Assembly: GCA_937923485.1 (NCBI GenBank) | Contig: CALDUE010000054.1 | Span: forward strand, 1-40,625 | Reading direction: 5' to 3' | Length of the DNA stretch: 40,625 bases | Source: an uncultured Saprospiraceae bacterium | Lineage (GTDB): Bacteria > Bacteroidota > Bacteroidia > Chitinophagales > Saprospiraceae | Shown: positions 1 to 8,168 of the stretch, one piece after another | How positions within the stretch are numbered: position 1 is the stretch's first letter | Layout: each line of letters begins with the position of its first letter | Notes under the pieces: model-generated | Told to the model about the DNA's origin: nothing | Databases searched by the model: none | What the model saw: only the letters and a program-made list of their open reading frames with translations | Translations under genes and position numbers: made by a program

Positions 1-380
1 CCACTCTTCACCTCCCCCCTACGCTTCTTGTTGTCCAATCGTTTACGCTTGGCGGCGTTGGTGGGCTTGGTCTTTTTCCGCAGCTTATCTTTTTTTAGTG
101 CTTCTGCAAGAAGTTGATAAAGACGTTTTGTCACGATCTCACGGTTGCGACTTTGGGAACGGGTACTATGATCGGTGAGGATGAGTTCACCTTCGCTGGT
201 GAGACGAGTGGCAAGTTTGGCCGAAAGGCGAATTTTCTGTTGCTCATTAAAAAATGCACTTTCCGTCAAATTCCAGCGCAACTCCACCTTGGTCGAAGTC
301 TTATTGACGTGCTGCCCACCCGGACCGCTGCCACGAACGGCACGGTAGCTTACCTCAGATGTTAGGTCAGGAATTTGCAT
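1..380 (-). CDS. arfB: Peptide chain release factor-like hydrolase ArfB (YaeJ), C-terminus cut by window edge
   Basis: Reading the minus strand from the ATG at 378-380 gives 126 residues open to the left edge, so the C-terminal tail is missing. Residues about 17-36 hold the GSGPGGQHVNKTSTKVELRW block, which is the GGQ loop of class I release factors and their short relatives. The protein starts almost directly at this domain and ends in a Lys/Arg-rich tail (KKDKLRKKTKP...), the layout of ArfB, which hydrolyses peptidyl-tRNA on stalled ribosomes and inserts its basic tail in the mRNA channel. A TACCTTTG box lies on the minus strand at 390-397, matching the Bacteroidetes -7 consensus TAnnTTTG, only nine bases before the start. 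No convincing -33 box was seen. Confidence in the family is high. Confidence 0.9.
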   Translation of the reverse strand, partial: MQIPDLTSEVSYRAVRGSGPGGQHVNKTSTKVELRWNLTESAFFNEQQKIRLSAKLATRLTSEGELILTDHSTRSQSRNREIVTKRLYQLLAEALKKDKLRKKTKPTNAAKRKRLDNKKRRGEVKS

Positions 381-509
381 AATCAGTAGCAAAGGTATCC
401 TTAAGGCTGTAGTTAGACTCAGTCCAGATATGAACTACTGGAATTCAGTTGATTATCCGAACAGAAGCACCTATAATGAGGTTTTACAACAAACTAAAAA
501 CGCTAAATC

Positions 510-722
510 ATGGACGCTACTTGCAATAACTGTAACCACTGGGATACCACATCAAAAGCAATTGAAGAGAAAAAAGGATTCGGGGAATGCAACGAGCTTT
601 CTCAGCCGAAAGCCAATATGTACTTCATTCTTCCTGTCCTTCAAAACGGCAATCCAACAGATGTAGGCTTCATTACTGGAGCCGAGTTTGGATGCAATCA
701 CTTCGCGCAGGCTGAAGCATAG
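510..722 (+). CDS. Small Cys-rich hypothetical protein (possible zinc/metal-binding)
   Basis: A 70-residue protein with an ordered Cys pattern: CNNCNHW at residues 5-11, GEC near 26 and FGCNHF near 60-65. Small proteins of this form (CxxCxHW ... GxC ... FGCxxF) are common as uncharacterised, probably metal-binding proteins; that family link is from memory. No signal peptide is present. A different-frame ORF begins upstream at 430 but shows no such pattern. A strong intrinsic terminator follows 20 bases after the stop, which supports a real transcription unit. Function unknown. Confidence 0.6.
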   Translation: MDATCNNCNHWDTTSKAIEEKKGFGECNELSQPKANMYFILPVLQNGNPTDVGFITGAEFGCNHFAQAEA

Positions 723-742
723 TTTCAGGTAAATCAAAGATT

Positions 743-780
743 AAAGAGGTCGATCGTTTATAACGGTCGACCTCTTTGTG
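743..780 (+). terminator. Intrinsic terminator after the small Cys-rich gene
   Basis: Positions 743-758 pair with 762-777 (arms AAAGAGGTCGATCGTT and its complement, one G-T wobble, three-base loop). The A-rich 5' arm and T-rich 3' arm make it usable in either direction, but only the plus strand has a gene directly upstream. Confidence 0.8.
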
Positions 781-806
781 TTTAGATTTGGGAACAAATA
801 GCTCCT

Positions 807-1682
807 ATGCGCACGCTCTTCACCTCTTTTCTTCTTCTTGGCTGCCTAAGCGTTTGGGCACAACACTCCCCTCAAGCAGCCATCACCGAGTTGTTCGACG
901 CAATGCGAGCTTCAGATTCTGCAAGGATCAAACGCGTCATGCACCCACAAGCTTCCCTGTCTTCGGTCGGAGAACAAGGAGGTAAGCTGAGTGTCGGCAC
1001 CATGCCAACCAACGACTTTCTAGGTAGTGTAGCAAGCATGGCCAAAGGCCTAGCTAATGAGCAGGTCGGACGCATGGACGTCAGAATCGATGGCGACCTT
1101 GCGCAGGCTTGGGTGCCTTACAGCTTTTACTTAGGAGATCAATTCAGCCATTGTGGTACCAATGCATTTACCCTCGTCAAAGATCAGTACGACCATTGGC
1201 AGATACTTTCAGTGATCGACACACGTCGCACCGAAAACTGTGCAACGCGCTCGGACAGTCTTATCATCGCAAGTCTTGACAAGCTTATGGATGCATGGCA
1301 CCACGCAGCCGCTACCGCCGACGAAGAGGTCTTCTTCGGTACCATGAGCGCTGATGGAATCTACCTCGGTACCGACGCTACAGAGCGTTGGCTACGAGAT
1401 TCGATGGCGGTCTGGGCTGAGCCCTATTTTCAACGCGATGTCGCTTGGGCTTTTACGCCTAAGGAGCGTTTTTGGCAATTAAGTGATGATGGGCAAACGG
1501 CTTGGTTTGACGAGCACCTCGACTCTTGGATGGGTGTCGTTCGTGGTTCGGGTGTGCTTTCGCTAAAACCAGATGGCCACACATGGGAACTACGTCACTA
1601 CAACCTTGCTATGGCAGTGCCCAACGAAAAGATGGACGCTGTACGAATTGCTATAGACCCAACGGCGAAGAAGCGGGAGTGA
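807..1682 (+). CDS. Secreted protein with two NTF2/SnoaL-like domains
   Basis: 291 residues. Residues 1-19 form a signal peptide (MRTLFTSFLLLGCLSVWAQ). The rest reads as two tandem alpha+beta barrel units of NTF2-like type: about 20-145 (starting PQAAITELFDAMRASD and ending with the WQILSVIDT strand) and about 147-285 (starting SLIIASLDKLMDAWHHAAA and ending with WELRHYNLAMAVPNEK). Such periplasmic NTF2-like pairs usually bind small ligands or act as enzymes of unknown substrate, and none can be assigned here. The start follows the terminator at 743-777 by 30 bases. The last 62 bases of the gene region (1623-1684) recur in diverged form at 2600-2661, beyond the toxin-antitoxin pair; see findings. 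Confidence 0.75.
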   Translation: MRTLFTSFLLLGCLSVWAQHSPQAAITELFDAMRASDSARIKRVMHPQASLSSVGEQGGKLSVGTMPTNDFLGSVASMAKGLANEQVGRMDVRIDGDLAQAWVPYSFYLGDQFSHCGTNAFTLVKDQYDHWQILSVIDTRRTENCATRSDSLIIASLDKLMDAWHHAAATADEEVFFGTMSADGIYLGTDATERWLRDSMAVWAEPYFQRDVAWAFTPKERFWQLSDDGQTAWFDEHLDSWMGVVRGSGVLSLKPDGHTWELRHYNLAMAVPNEKMDAVRIAIDPTAKKRE

Positions 1683-1695
1683 GGTAAATCCAATC

Positions 1696-2157
1696 TTATT
1701 CTTCTTCGGCGGGATTCTCAGCTATGTATAGGGAACAGATATCGGCTAGCTGAATTAGGGAAATTAAGTGCTTGGTGATGACTGCTCGAACGATGTCAAA
1801 GTCTAACTTTTCGTATTCATGAACTGCGATATTGCGAAAACCGATCATCCCCTTGATGCTCCCATTTAGGTCGTTCGAAATAATCCCAGCTTCCGCTAAA
1901 ACTTCGAACACTTCCGCGCTTGTATCCCCTAAACGCAGTTTAGCTTTTCGAGCTGTAATTTGAGCAATATCGATTGCTTGTTCGCAAGCTCTCTGTAGGT
2001 TCAGGATAATTACATCTTGCTGATCAAAGTCAGTTTCTATGGTACTGGGACTGTTCTCGTAAGTCGCCCGAATACGCTCTACACAGCGCTGGAGCCTATC
2101 TCGCTTTTTCTTTATGGTAATCTTCGACACGCTTGCGAATATCGGACATTTCTGCAT
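1696..2157 (-). CDS. hepT: HEPN-domain RNase toxin, HepT family (DUF86)
   Basis: 153 residues from the ATG at 2157. The HEPN signature RNIAVHEY (R108 to H113, then Y115) is the Rx4HxY ribonuclease motif. In characterised HepT proteins this Tyr is AMPylated by the partner MntA, silencing the toxin. The N-terminal helix reads RLQRCVERIR, typical of DUF86. The preceding nucleotidyltransferase gene ends at 2096, so this start overlaps it by 62 bases. A GTG at 2130 would give a more family-typical N-terminus and a shorter overlap. Translational coupling is likely either way. It converges with the NTF2-like gene, 13 bases from its stop. Confidence 0.88.
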   Translation of the reverse strand: MQKCPIFASVSKITIKKKRDRLQRCVERIRATYENSPSTIETDFDQQDVIILNLQRACEQAIDIAQITARKAKLRLGDTSAEVFEVLAEAGIISNDLNGSIKGMIGFRNIAVHEYEKLDFDIVRAVITKHLISLIQLADICSLYIAENPAEEE

Positions 2158-2566
2158 CCCGATAAGGTTTTGATTTCCAGATCCAATCCTGGGCCATTGT
2201 AATAGACTTTGCCTCCCACTCTATCACGTCATCCTCGTTTAAACAATAGATTCTCTTACCCTTCAATACGTTTAGTCGAAGCGTATGGTCCTTAACTGAA
2301 CCAATATCTATAAGATCTACCCATTCTGTTTTGAGTTTTTCTGCTAGCTTACCTTGCAGTAAAAATTTCTCGTATGAAGTGAAAGTCGGCTTGTGCGAAG
2401 CAAGAAAGGCAATGTCAAAGTCACTGTCTTTGCGCACGTTTTTATTATCGTCCTCAGCACGACTACCGAAAATGTAAACAGCTCGCAGTCCATCAACACG
2501 CTGAACAAGCGAATCCACGATAATAGCCTGCTGATCGGAGGTAATCATGCTTGTAAGGTAAGACAT
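2096..2566 (-). CDS. mntA: MntA-type minimal nucleotidyltransferase antitoxin
   Basis: 156 residues. The nucleotidyltransferase motif is intact: GSR at 34-36, then DSDFDI with D49 and D51 as the paired metal-binding acids (GSx(n)DxD). A third strand follows (WVDLIDIG). This is the MNT half of the MNT/HEPN toxin-antitoxin module, in which MntA transfers AMP to the Tyr of the HepT Rx4HxY motif. It is the upstream gene of the pair and overlaps HepT. An in-frame ATG occurs six codons downstream (MITSDQQ). The module lies between two related copies of a gene 3' end, which suggests acquisition as a unit. Confidence 0.88.
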   Translation of the reverse strand: MSYLTSMITSDQQAIIVDSLVQRVDGLRAVYIFGSRAEDDNKNVRKDSDFDIAFLASHKPTFTSYEKFLLQGKLAEKLKTEWVDLIDIGSVKDHTLRLNVLKGKRIYCLNEDDVIEWEAKSITMAQDWIWKSKPYRDAEMSDIRKRVEDYHKEKAR

Positions 2567-2599
2567 AGCCCTATTTGTGCGCTACTGAAAATATACTCT

Positions 2600-2659
2600 G
2601 ATGAAAAAGTGAATGCTGTGCAGTTCGTTATAGACGCCACAATGAAGAAGCGGGAGTGA
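2600..2659 (+). pseudogene. Orphan 3' end of an NTF2-like gene (diverged duplicate)
   Basis: In the plus frame the last 20 codons read SDEKVNAVQFVIDATMKKRE plus TGA, matching the C-terminus of the upstream NTF2-like gene (NEKMDAVRIAIDPTAKKRE). At DNA level 2600-2661 matches 1623-1684 at 45 of 62 positions by hand count, and the last 18 bases (GAAGAAGCGGGAGTGAGG) are identical. Upstream of 2600 the frame runs into antisense of mntA and no longer resembles the family. It is therefore a remnant rather than a gene. Confidence 0.7.
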
Positions 2660-2665
2660 GGCACC

Positions 2666-3097
2666 CTAGTGATCGTAATACTCCCCATGCTTAGGTCGAA
2701 GAGAATTTGCGGCAATCAAGATAATATCGATAAGATACCAAACCCCAAAACCACCTAACGTTATCAACTTTAATATTCCAAGAAATATATAGCCTAGATA
2801 GAACCTGTCTACCCCAAGCAATCCAAAAAAAATGGATAAAACGATAGCAACAATAAAGCTTCGGTCTCCTCTGTTCGGTTTTGAATTATCGAACTGCTTC
2901 TGAATTTTCTTGTTGAGTCTATTCGCCTTTCGGACAGCCTTTTTTGAAAGCGCCTGACCTCCCTCTGCAGTAGTCGCTGTAGCGTGAACCTGATGCATCC
3001 CCTGTTTTGATGGTCCGCTAATAGCATGAGCCTCTGAACTAGAAATTGCAGTGAGAAGTGAAAAAACGAAGAGTGTGAGTATGAATCTGACTTTCAT
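2666..3097 (-). CDS. TM2-domain membrane protein
   Basis: 143 residues from the ATG at 3097, chosen because it opens with a signal sequence (MKVRFILTLFVFSLLTA...SEAHA); upstream in-frame codons add only a Cys-rich stretch unlike the family. A linker with SKKAVRKANRLNKKIQKQ precedes the TM2 domain at about 80-135: FIVAIVLSIFFGLLGVDRFYLGY, then GILKLITLGGFGVWYLIDII, with the diagnostic G-x-D-RFYLG turn. It ends in LRPKHGEYYD, common in Bacteroidetes TM2 proteins. Role unknown; it is probably an inner-membrane protein with a periplasmic or cytoplasmic N-terminal arm. Confidence 0.8.
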   Translation of the reverse strand: MKVRFILTLFVFSLLTAISSSEAHAISGPSKQGMHQVHATATTAEGGQALSKKAVRKANRLNKKIQKQFDNSKPNRGDRSFIVAIVLSIFFGLLGVDRFYLGYIFLGILKLITLGGFGVWYLIDIILIAANSLRPKHGEYYDH

Positions 3098-3186
3098 AAT
3101 TAATTGTTGTTCTTTCCAGCAATGTAGATAACAGCATTGCACTTGCTAGTTATACAATTCTTAAAATTCTCAATAAGGTTCAGACT

Positions 3187-4146
3187 TTAATGCATTCCCG
3201 GGCACTTCGCCCCTTGAGTACCACCGCGTTTTGCCTTCCCCCAAGTCGCTAATTCTTCCTCCGTCCAGAGGTCAGGAAAGAACGTAACGCGACGAAATCT
3301 TGGAGGCAAGTACTTTTGCCAATTTGTACCTCCTGTCGCTTCAATTACTTCGGGTTTCTTGTCGAGGTATTTGGCTGCTGAGGTCATGTGCGCCATTGGC
3401 CAATCTACCGTGGCCAATTGATCGTAGCGGCGCAGCAGTTTAACTAGGTCTTGATCATCAGCCCAAGGTCGGTAAAGTCGATTGAGGTTAATGTTGAGTT
3501 GATCAGTAGCCAGTTCTTGCAAGGTTTTCGAATACTTCTTTTCGAAACGTCGAAGCGTCAATGTTTTCTTCCCTGTCTTCATTTCAAGACCGCCGCGCTT
3601 CCAATACAACTCAGACCAGTAATTCGTGGGCGCAGAATTGTGAGTGTATTGCTGTCGCGCTTCTGCATGCACGAGGTTATTGCCATCGGTACTCATAAAC
3701 TCAATCATGCGAAACTGTACCGATTGAAAGCCAGAGGCCGGGAGCAAAGCCATACGAAACTGTAAAAACTCCTCTTTATCCATGCCGTCGATCATCACCT
3801 CAAAGCTTCTTACGAGGCTCTCGAAATAACTAATAAGACGCTTGAGCTGACGCATGAAAAACTCCTTCGACAAATTTTCCTGATCCTGCACCTGCTCAAT
3901 TGCCTGACGGCAAAGTTTAAAATAGAGCTCTGTAATCTGGTGGTAGATGATGAAGATTCGCTCATCTGGAATTGGCGTACGTGGCTGCTGTAGACTAAGC
4001 AGCGTATCCAAATGGATATAGTCCCAGTAATTGACGTATTCCGAATGCAGCAAACCATCCAGATAGGCTAGCATGTCTTGGCCCATCACATCGTACTTAC
4101 TCTGCAGAGCTTCCAGCTTCTCCTTAATTTCTGGCGTTATCTCCAT
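3187..4146 (-). CDS. kynA: Tryptophan 2,3-dioxygenase family protein
   Basis: 319 residues from the ATG at 4146; the longer frame to 4185 starts with GTG and adds an unsupported 13 residues. It is a haem enzyme opening the indole ring of tryptophan to N-formylkynurenine. Numbered from this ATG, the distal-pocket motif FIIYHQITELYFKL (His about 69) and LLPASGFQSVQFR (about 134-146) are clear. The proximal haem ligand is most likely His about 253 in DWPMAHM, followed by EATGGTNWQKYLPPR, the shortened equivalent of the GTGGSSG loop. No other kynurenine gene is adjacent. It diverges from the PfkB kinase gene with 59 bases between the starts. Confidence 0.9.
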   Translation of the reverse strand: MEITPEIKEKLEALQSKYDVMGQDMLAYLDGLLHSEYVNYWDYIHLDTLLSLQQPRTPIPDERIFIIYHQITELYFKLCRQAIEQVQDQENLSKEFFMRQLKRLISYFESLVRSFEVMIDGMDKEEFLQFRMALLPASGFQSVQFRMIEFMSTDGNNLVHAEARQQYTHNSAPTNYWSELYWKRGGLEMKTGKKTLTLRRFEKKYSKTLQELATDQLNINLNRLYRPWADDQDLVKLLRRYDQLATVDWPMAHMTSAAKYLDKKPEVIEATGGTNWQKYLPPRFRRVTFFPDLWTEEELATWGKAKRGGTQGAKCPGMH

Positions 4147-4174
4147 GTCGGGAAGGTACGGATTTGTGCATTCC

Positions 4175-4201
4175 TTGACGCACACCCTTTTAGTAAATTC
4201 G
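4175..4201 (+). promoter_or_regulatory. Possible Bacteroidetes-type promoter for the PfkB gene
   Basis: TTG at 4175-4177 and TAAATTCG at 4194-4201 (one mismatch to TAnnTTTG), 19 bases apart start to start. The -7 box ends only four bases before the ATG at 4206, so transcripts would be nearly leaderless if this is used. Confidence 0.3.
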
Positions 4202-4205
4202 CAGC

Positions 4206-5030
4206 ATGTCTAAACTCGTACTCACCTTCGGAGAAATGTTGTTTGATGACCTTCCAAGCGGTCGTCGACCTGGCGGAGGTCCGTTTAATGCTGCAGCACA
4301 TTTGGCTGCCTTAGGAACGCCGAGCGGCATCATCACCGCGGTGGGAACTGACGCAAGTGGAGAAGCACTAATGCGCATTGCTGCTGACCACAACGTACAG
4401 ACGAGCTACATCCAAACAAGCTTTCTTCCAACAGGCTCTGTCAAAGTCACGCTCAATGGCAATGGTGATGCGGACTACGAAATCCTTGAGCCCGTTGCCT
4501 GGGATGACATCCACCCACCGAGTAGTCTACCCAAAATGGATGCCATTGCTTTTTGGATGCTTGCTGTGAGAAGTACGCCCAGCCGCGAAGCCTTGAAGGC
4601 GATTTTAGCGAAGACTGACAAAAGCACACCTCGCTATGTAGACCTTGGGGTGAGAAAAGAGTACTTCAATGCTGAGCGTATTGACTGGTTGTTGCAAGAA
4701 GCTACAGTAGCCAAACTCAATGAAGAGGAATTACAAATCATTTGTGATGCGCTATCACTTGAGGCCAGCGCTGAAGTTTTAGCGAAAGCGTACAACTTGG
4801 ATGCGGTGGTGATTACAAGAGGACCCGATGGAGCATATAGTTGGCGTGATGGAACAAAGACGACTGCCGAGAGCCCAAAGGTGGATGTCGTGGATACCGT
4901 TGGATCAGGAGACTCATTTCTAGCGGCATATATCCATCACTCCTTGCAGGGAGACAATGAAAAGACCTGCTTAGAAAAGGCTTGTAAGCGCGGCGCATAT
5001 ACCGCAACATTGCAAGGTGGACTTCCCTAG
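4206..5030 (+). CDS. PfkB-family carbohydrate kinase, probable fructokinase
   Basis: 274 residues, ribokinase fold. GGGPFNAAAHLAALG at 23-37 is the sugar-binding signature and VVDTVGSGDSF at 228-238 the ATP-binding/anion-hole signature with catalytic Asp236 (usual GAGDSF, here GSGDSF). LNEEE near 171 is the usual substrate/metal loop. It phosphorylates a sugar with ATP. Fructose is favoured because the next gene, 29 bases downstream on the same strand, is a GH32-like protein of the fructan/sucrose family, so the pair looks like a small operon. Substrate assignment is inference from context; family assignment is firm. Confidence 0.85.
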   Translation: MSKLVLTFGEMLFDDLPSGRRPGGGPFNAAAHLAALGTPSGIITAVGTDASGEALMRIAADHNVQTSYIQTSFLPTGSVKVTLNGNGDADYEILEPVAWDDIHPPSSLPKMDAIAFWMLAVRSTPSREALKAILAKTDKSTPRYVDLGVRKEYFNAERIDWLLQEATVAKLNEEELQIICDALSLEASAEVLAKAYNLDAVVITRGPDGAYSWRDGTKTTAESPKVDVVDTVGSGDSFLAAYIHHSLQGDNEKTCLEKACKRGAYTATLQGGLP

Positions 5031-5059
5031 TTTTGCAACTCCCTACTAGACTTCTACTT

Positions 5060-6709
5060 ATGCAGCTTTCGCCAAAACCTCACTACTGGTTTCTACTCGT
5101 TTTAGGGATCTTACTTTCTGCTTGCGGTGGTGACAACCCAAGGCCCACCGGAAAGAATGTCAAACAGGACACTCCAGTAGCGAAGCCAGGCCAGTACTAC
5201 CAAGAAGCCCTTCGGCCGCAGATACATCTTACTCCAGAGAAAAACTGGATGGGAGCCCCAAGTGGTTTGGTTTTTCTAAAAGGCATCTACCACCTGTTTT
5301 ACCAAAGCAACCCGATGGGTTTGGAAAATAGTGATATGCACTGGGGGCATGCAACAAGTAGAGACTTGGTACAGTGGGCGCATCACGATGCTGCCCTTGC
5401 TCCTGATAAATTAGGGACAATTTTAGGTGGCAGCGTCGTAGTAGACGAAGACAACAGCAGCGGTTTTGGCACAGCTGAAAATCCAGCACTCATCGCAATC
5501 TATACGCAGAACAGTGAAGCTGGAGAGAAGAATGGAGACCTAGATTTCCAGAATCAAAGTATGTCCTACAGCACCGACGGTGGGTTCACCTGGACGCCAT
5601 ATGAGGGCAATCCTGTTCTCGCGAATCCTAATTCGAAAGACTTCCGTGATCCTAAGGTGGTCTGGCATAAGGAATCCAAGCGCTGGGTCATGGCGCTGGC
5701 GGCTTCAGACCGAGTGAAATTTTATACTTCGCCAGACCTAAAAGAGTGGGAATTTGCTTCAGATTTTGAACCAATAGTAGCGAGTCGGTCAGGTGTGCTG
5801 GAATCACCAGAACTCTTTCCAATTCGTGACGACCGAACTGGAGAATTGCGCTACGTGCTTCTCGTCAGCATTAAGGCTGGGGCACCTAATGGAGGCAGCG
5901 GGACGAGCTATTTCGTAGGATCTTTTGATGGAACACAATTCACACTATCAGCTGGGCAGCGTGAGCCACGCTGGCTGGATTACGGAACGGACGACTATGG
6001 TTTCGTCACGTTTTCGAATGCACCGACCTCTGCTGGTCGACAGCTTGGAATAGGCTGGATGAGCAATTGGGAATACGCCCAGAAAGTGCCTACTGGTGAT
6101 TGGAAAGGTGCAATGACAACAGCACGCGTGTTGACGCTGCACAACACCGAGGAAGAGGGGTTTCTTTTACGCTCAAAGCCCGTACCTGATCACCTCAAAA
6201 TTCGTGAACGGAAAGCTCGGTTCAATCGCTTGACCAACCTCGTACCTACCGACTTGTATCGTACGCTCGGAGACTGGGCGATTGATCCACTAGAGATTTC
6301 CATGGCAACACCCAGCGGTGAAACGCCGAACTTCACCTTCGAACTTGCAAGTACTGGTGGAGATACAGTGACTTTTGGATACGATAAAGCGGCCGCGGAG
6401 TACTTCATTGACCGGACAAAGATTAATAGTCGAGCTTGGTCAAAGACGTTTGCAACTCGCCACACGGCCAAGCGAAAAGCATGGACCAAAGATCCTTTCT
6501 TGAACATCCTCCTCGATCGTACTTCTATTGAGCTTTTTGGAGACGGCGGATTCACCCCATTGACTGATCTCTATTTCCTCAAAGGTGAGCTTACGAGCAT
6601 CAAGCTTTACGGTGACGAGGGTATCAATGGAACAATCTTCGAGTTGGGACAGATATTACCAACTCCTGTAAGTGTTTCTCGGGTCCAGCGTCCTAACCTT
6701 GGGTTTTAG
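5060..6709 (+). CDS. GH32-family lipoprotein (levanase/invertase-like) lacking the catalytic nucleophile
   Basis: 549 residues from the ATG at 5060; the TTG at 5033 would add nine residues before the signal. Residues 1-21 are a lipoprotein signal with lipobox LLSAC and Cys22 the lipidation site. The five-bladed propeller is recognisable: FRDPKV with Asp197 (transition-state stabiliser), LESPELF with Glu248 (acid/base, in place of WECPDLF), YFVGSFDG, and a C-terminal beta-sandwich. The defining WMNDPNG motif is WMGAPSG at 63-69, so the nucleophile Asp is Ala66. MTLPR is also changed to MTTAR. It sits directly after a PfkB kinase. It could be a binding protein or a dead paralogue; hydrolase activity is doubtful. 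Confidence 0.85.
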   Translation: MQLSPKPHYWFLLVLGILLSACGGDNPRPTGKNVKQDTPVAKPGQYYQEALRPQIHLTPEKNWMGAPSGLVFLKGIYHLFYQSNPMGLENSDMHWGHATSRDLVQWAHHDAALAPDKLGTILGGSVVVDEDNSSGFGTAENPALIAIYTQNSEAGEKNGDLDFQNQSMSYSTDGGFTWTPYEGNPVLANPNSKDFRDPKVVWHKESKRWVMALAASDRVKFYTSPDLKEWEFASDFEPIVASRSGVLESPELFPIRDDRTGELRYVLLVSIKAGAPNGGSGTSYFVGSFDGTQFTLSAGQREPRWLDYGTDDYGFVTFSNAPTSAGRQLGIGWMSNWEYAQKVPTGDWKGAMTTARVLTLHNTEEEGFLLRSKPVPDHLKIRERKARFNRLTNLVPTDLYRTLGDWAIDPLEISMATPSGETPNFTFELASTGGDTVTFGYDKAAAEYFIDRTKINSRAWSKTFATRHTAKRKAWTKDPFLNILLDRTSIELFGDGGFTPLTDLYFLKGELTSIKLYGDEGINGTIFELGQILPTPVSVSRVQRPNLGF

Positions 6710-7059
6710 CGAAAAGCGAAAACCGCAAAAGCTGCTATGCCAAGCAGCAGACTCAAACCTATATAGAGCAAGGCGAGTCCAGTACGACCTGTTTGTAAGA
6801 GCGTAAAAGCTTCGAGACTAAATGTAGAAAAGGTACTGAAGCCTCCGCAAAATCCTGTGGCTAGCAGCAAGCGCGTGTTTGGAGAATATGCATTGTCAGC
6901 AACGCTGAAAGCAAGGTATCCGAGGACAAGACAAGCGAGCGTATTGGCAGCAAGCGTGCCCCACATGGCTTCTCTACCTACCACAACCGCCCAGCGAGAT
7001 AATCCAAATCGAGCAATAGAACCTAAACCTCCACCTACGAAAATAGCTAGATAGCTCAT
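6706..7059 (-). CDS. crcB: Fluoride exporter CrcB/Fluc
   Basis: 117 residues, four membrane helices. GGGLGSIARFGLS at 9-21, GTLAANTLACLVLG at 34-47 and GFCGGFSTFSTFSLE at about 69-83 are the conserved Fluc pore motifs, including the Phe/Thr/Ser track. It is a dual-topology fluoride channel. The ATG overlaps the stop of the upstream WecA-like gene by four bases, so the two are co-translated. The 3' end overlaps the convergent GH32 gene by four bases. No fluoride riboswitch was seen. Confidence 0.92.
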   Translation of the reverse strand: MSYLAIFVGGGLGSIARFGLSRWAVVVGREAMWGTLAANTLACLVLGYLAFSVADNAYSPNTRLLLATGFCGGFSTFSTFSLEAFTLLQTGRTGLALLYIGLSLLLGIAAFAVFAFR

Positions 7060-8168
7060 GCCGTAAGAGGTTCCTTTTTTTCAAACGGCTGAAGTTGGGA
7101 AGCTTTTCGAGCCAAGGACTCTTTGCGACGCTTTACTTGAATGCTAAGTGCCATGCTACCAATGAGTGCCAAGCCAATCATCATGGCAACACTAATCAAG
7201 TTACCAAAGCTTTGCAGAGCAACCGCAAGCCCGACGAATAGAATGGCAATCGAACCTAATACCAAGGTCGTTTGCACGTGATTCAATCCTAGGTCAATAA
7301 GCAGGTGATGAATGTGATTACGATCTGGCTGTAAAGGCGAACGGCCGCGAGCCAAACGCGTGATGAACACACGCAACGTATCAAATAGAGGTACGATCAA
7401 TGCTCCAATGGCAGCTGCTGGACCCGCCGGCATATAATGCATCTCTCCAACTGGAACTTCGAGATGAAATTCAATGAATTTAATGGTCAATACTGACATG
7501 AGTAGCCCTAACAGCAAGGAGCCAGTATCTCCCATGAAAATTTTTGCAGGGGTCCAGTTATATTTCAAAAATGCCACGGTAGAACCTATCAAGGCACTCG
7601 AAAGAATGGTATATTCTGCATGGTCAGCGAAGAAAAACCACGATCCAAAGCCGCTGGCAGCCACAATGCTAATTACCCCTGTCAGGCCGTTCACTCCATC
7701 AATGAGATTGAAGGCATTGATGATGACGATGATGGTGAAAACAGAAAGTATGTAGGAGGCAACCAAGGGTATTTCGCCAATACCAAAAATGCCGTACAAG
7801 CTTGTAAGGCGCACATCAGCCGCGTAGACTAAAATACCTGCTGCGAAGATTTGGCCGAGTAGTTTTTTGAGAGGTCGAGAAGGAATAATATCATCCTTTA
7901 CACCAATCAAAAACACGACGATACAGCTGCATAAGATGTACTGCAGACCTCCGAAGAGTTGATATGGAATCCAAGCGATGACGCTAAAGAGCACACCAGC
8001 GAAAATTCCAATGCCTCCAAGGCTAGGTGTACTGATTGAATGCGATCTACGCTCACCTGGCTCATCTGTCAAGCCTTTCTCAGTCGCAATACGGATGATA
8101 GATGGGATAACATAATAAGTCACCGCGAATGCTGTCAGAAAAGCTAGTATGAAGGTGCTTATTGCCAT
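7056..8168 (-). CDS. wecA: Undecaprenyl-phosphate GlcNAc-1-phosphate transferase, WecA/TagO type
   Basis: 370 residues from the ATG at 8168 (MAISTFILAF...); the longer TTG frame adds a non-hydrophobic stretch and is less likely. It is polytopic, about ten or eleven helices. PNPT-family motifs are present in order: GVKDD (Mg-binding Asp pair), NAFNLIDGVNGL, FMGDTGS and RNHIHHLL. The enzyme transfers sugar-1-phosphate from UDP-sugar to undecaprenyl phosphate, starting O-antigen, capsule or exopolysaccharide synthesis. WecA fits better than MraY because of the HIHH motif and the absence of mur neighbours. The sugar is not certain. It is coupled to crcB. Confidence 0.88.
   Translation of the reverse strand: MAISTFILAFLTAFAVTYYVIPSIIRIATEKGLTDEPGERRSHSISTPSLGGIGIFAGVLFSVIAWIPYQLFGGLQYILCSCIVVFLIGVKDDIIPSRPLKKLLGQIFAAGILVYAADVRLTSLYGIFGIGEIPLVASYILSVFTIIVIINAFNLIDGVNGLTGVISIVAASGFGSWFFFADHAEYTILSSALIGSTVAFLKYNWTPAKIFMGDTGSLLLGLLMSVLTIKFIEFHLEVPVGEMHYMPAGPAAAIGALIVPLFDTLRVFITRLARGRSPLQPDRNHIHHLLIDLGLNHVQTTLVLGSIAILFVGLAVALQSFGNLISVAMMIGLALIGSMALSIQVKRRKESLARKASQLQPFEKKEPLTA

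Noticed and set aside
430-666. 78-residue plus-strand ORF overlapping the small Cys-rich gene
   Set aside because: No protein-like motif, no signal peptide; the overlapping frame at 510-722 has an ordered Cys pattern and a terminator.
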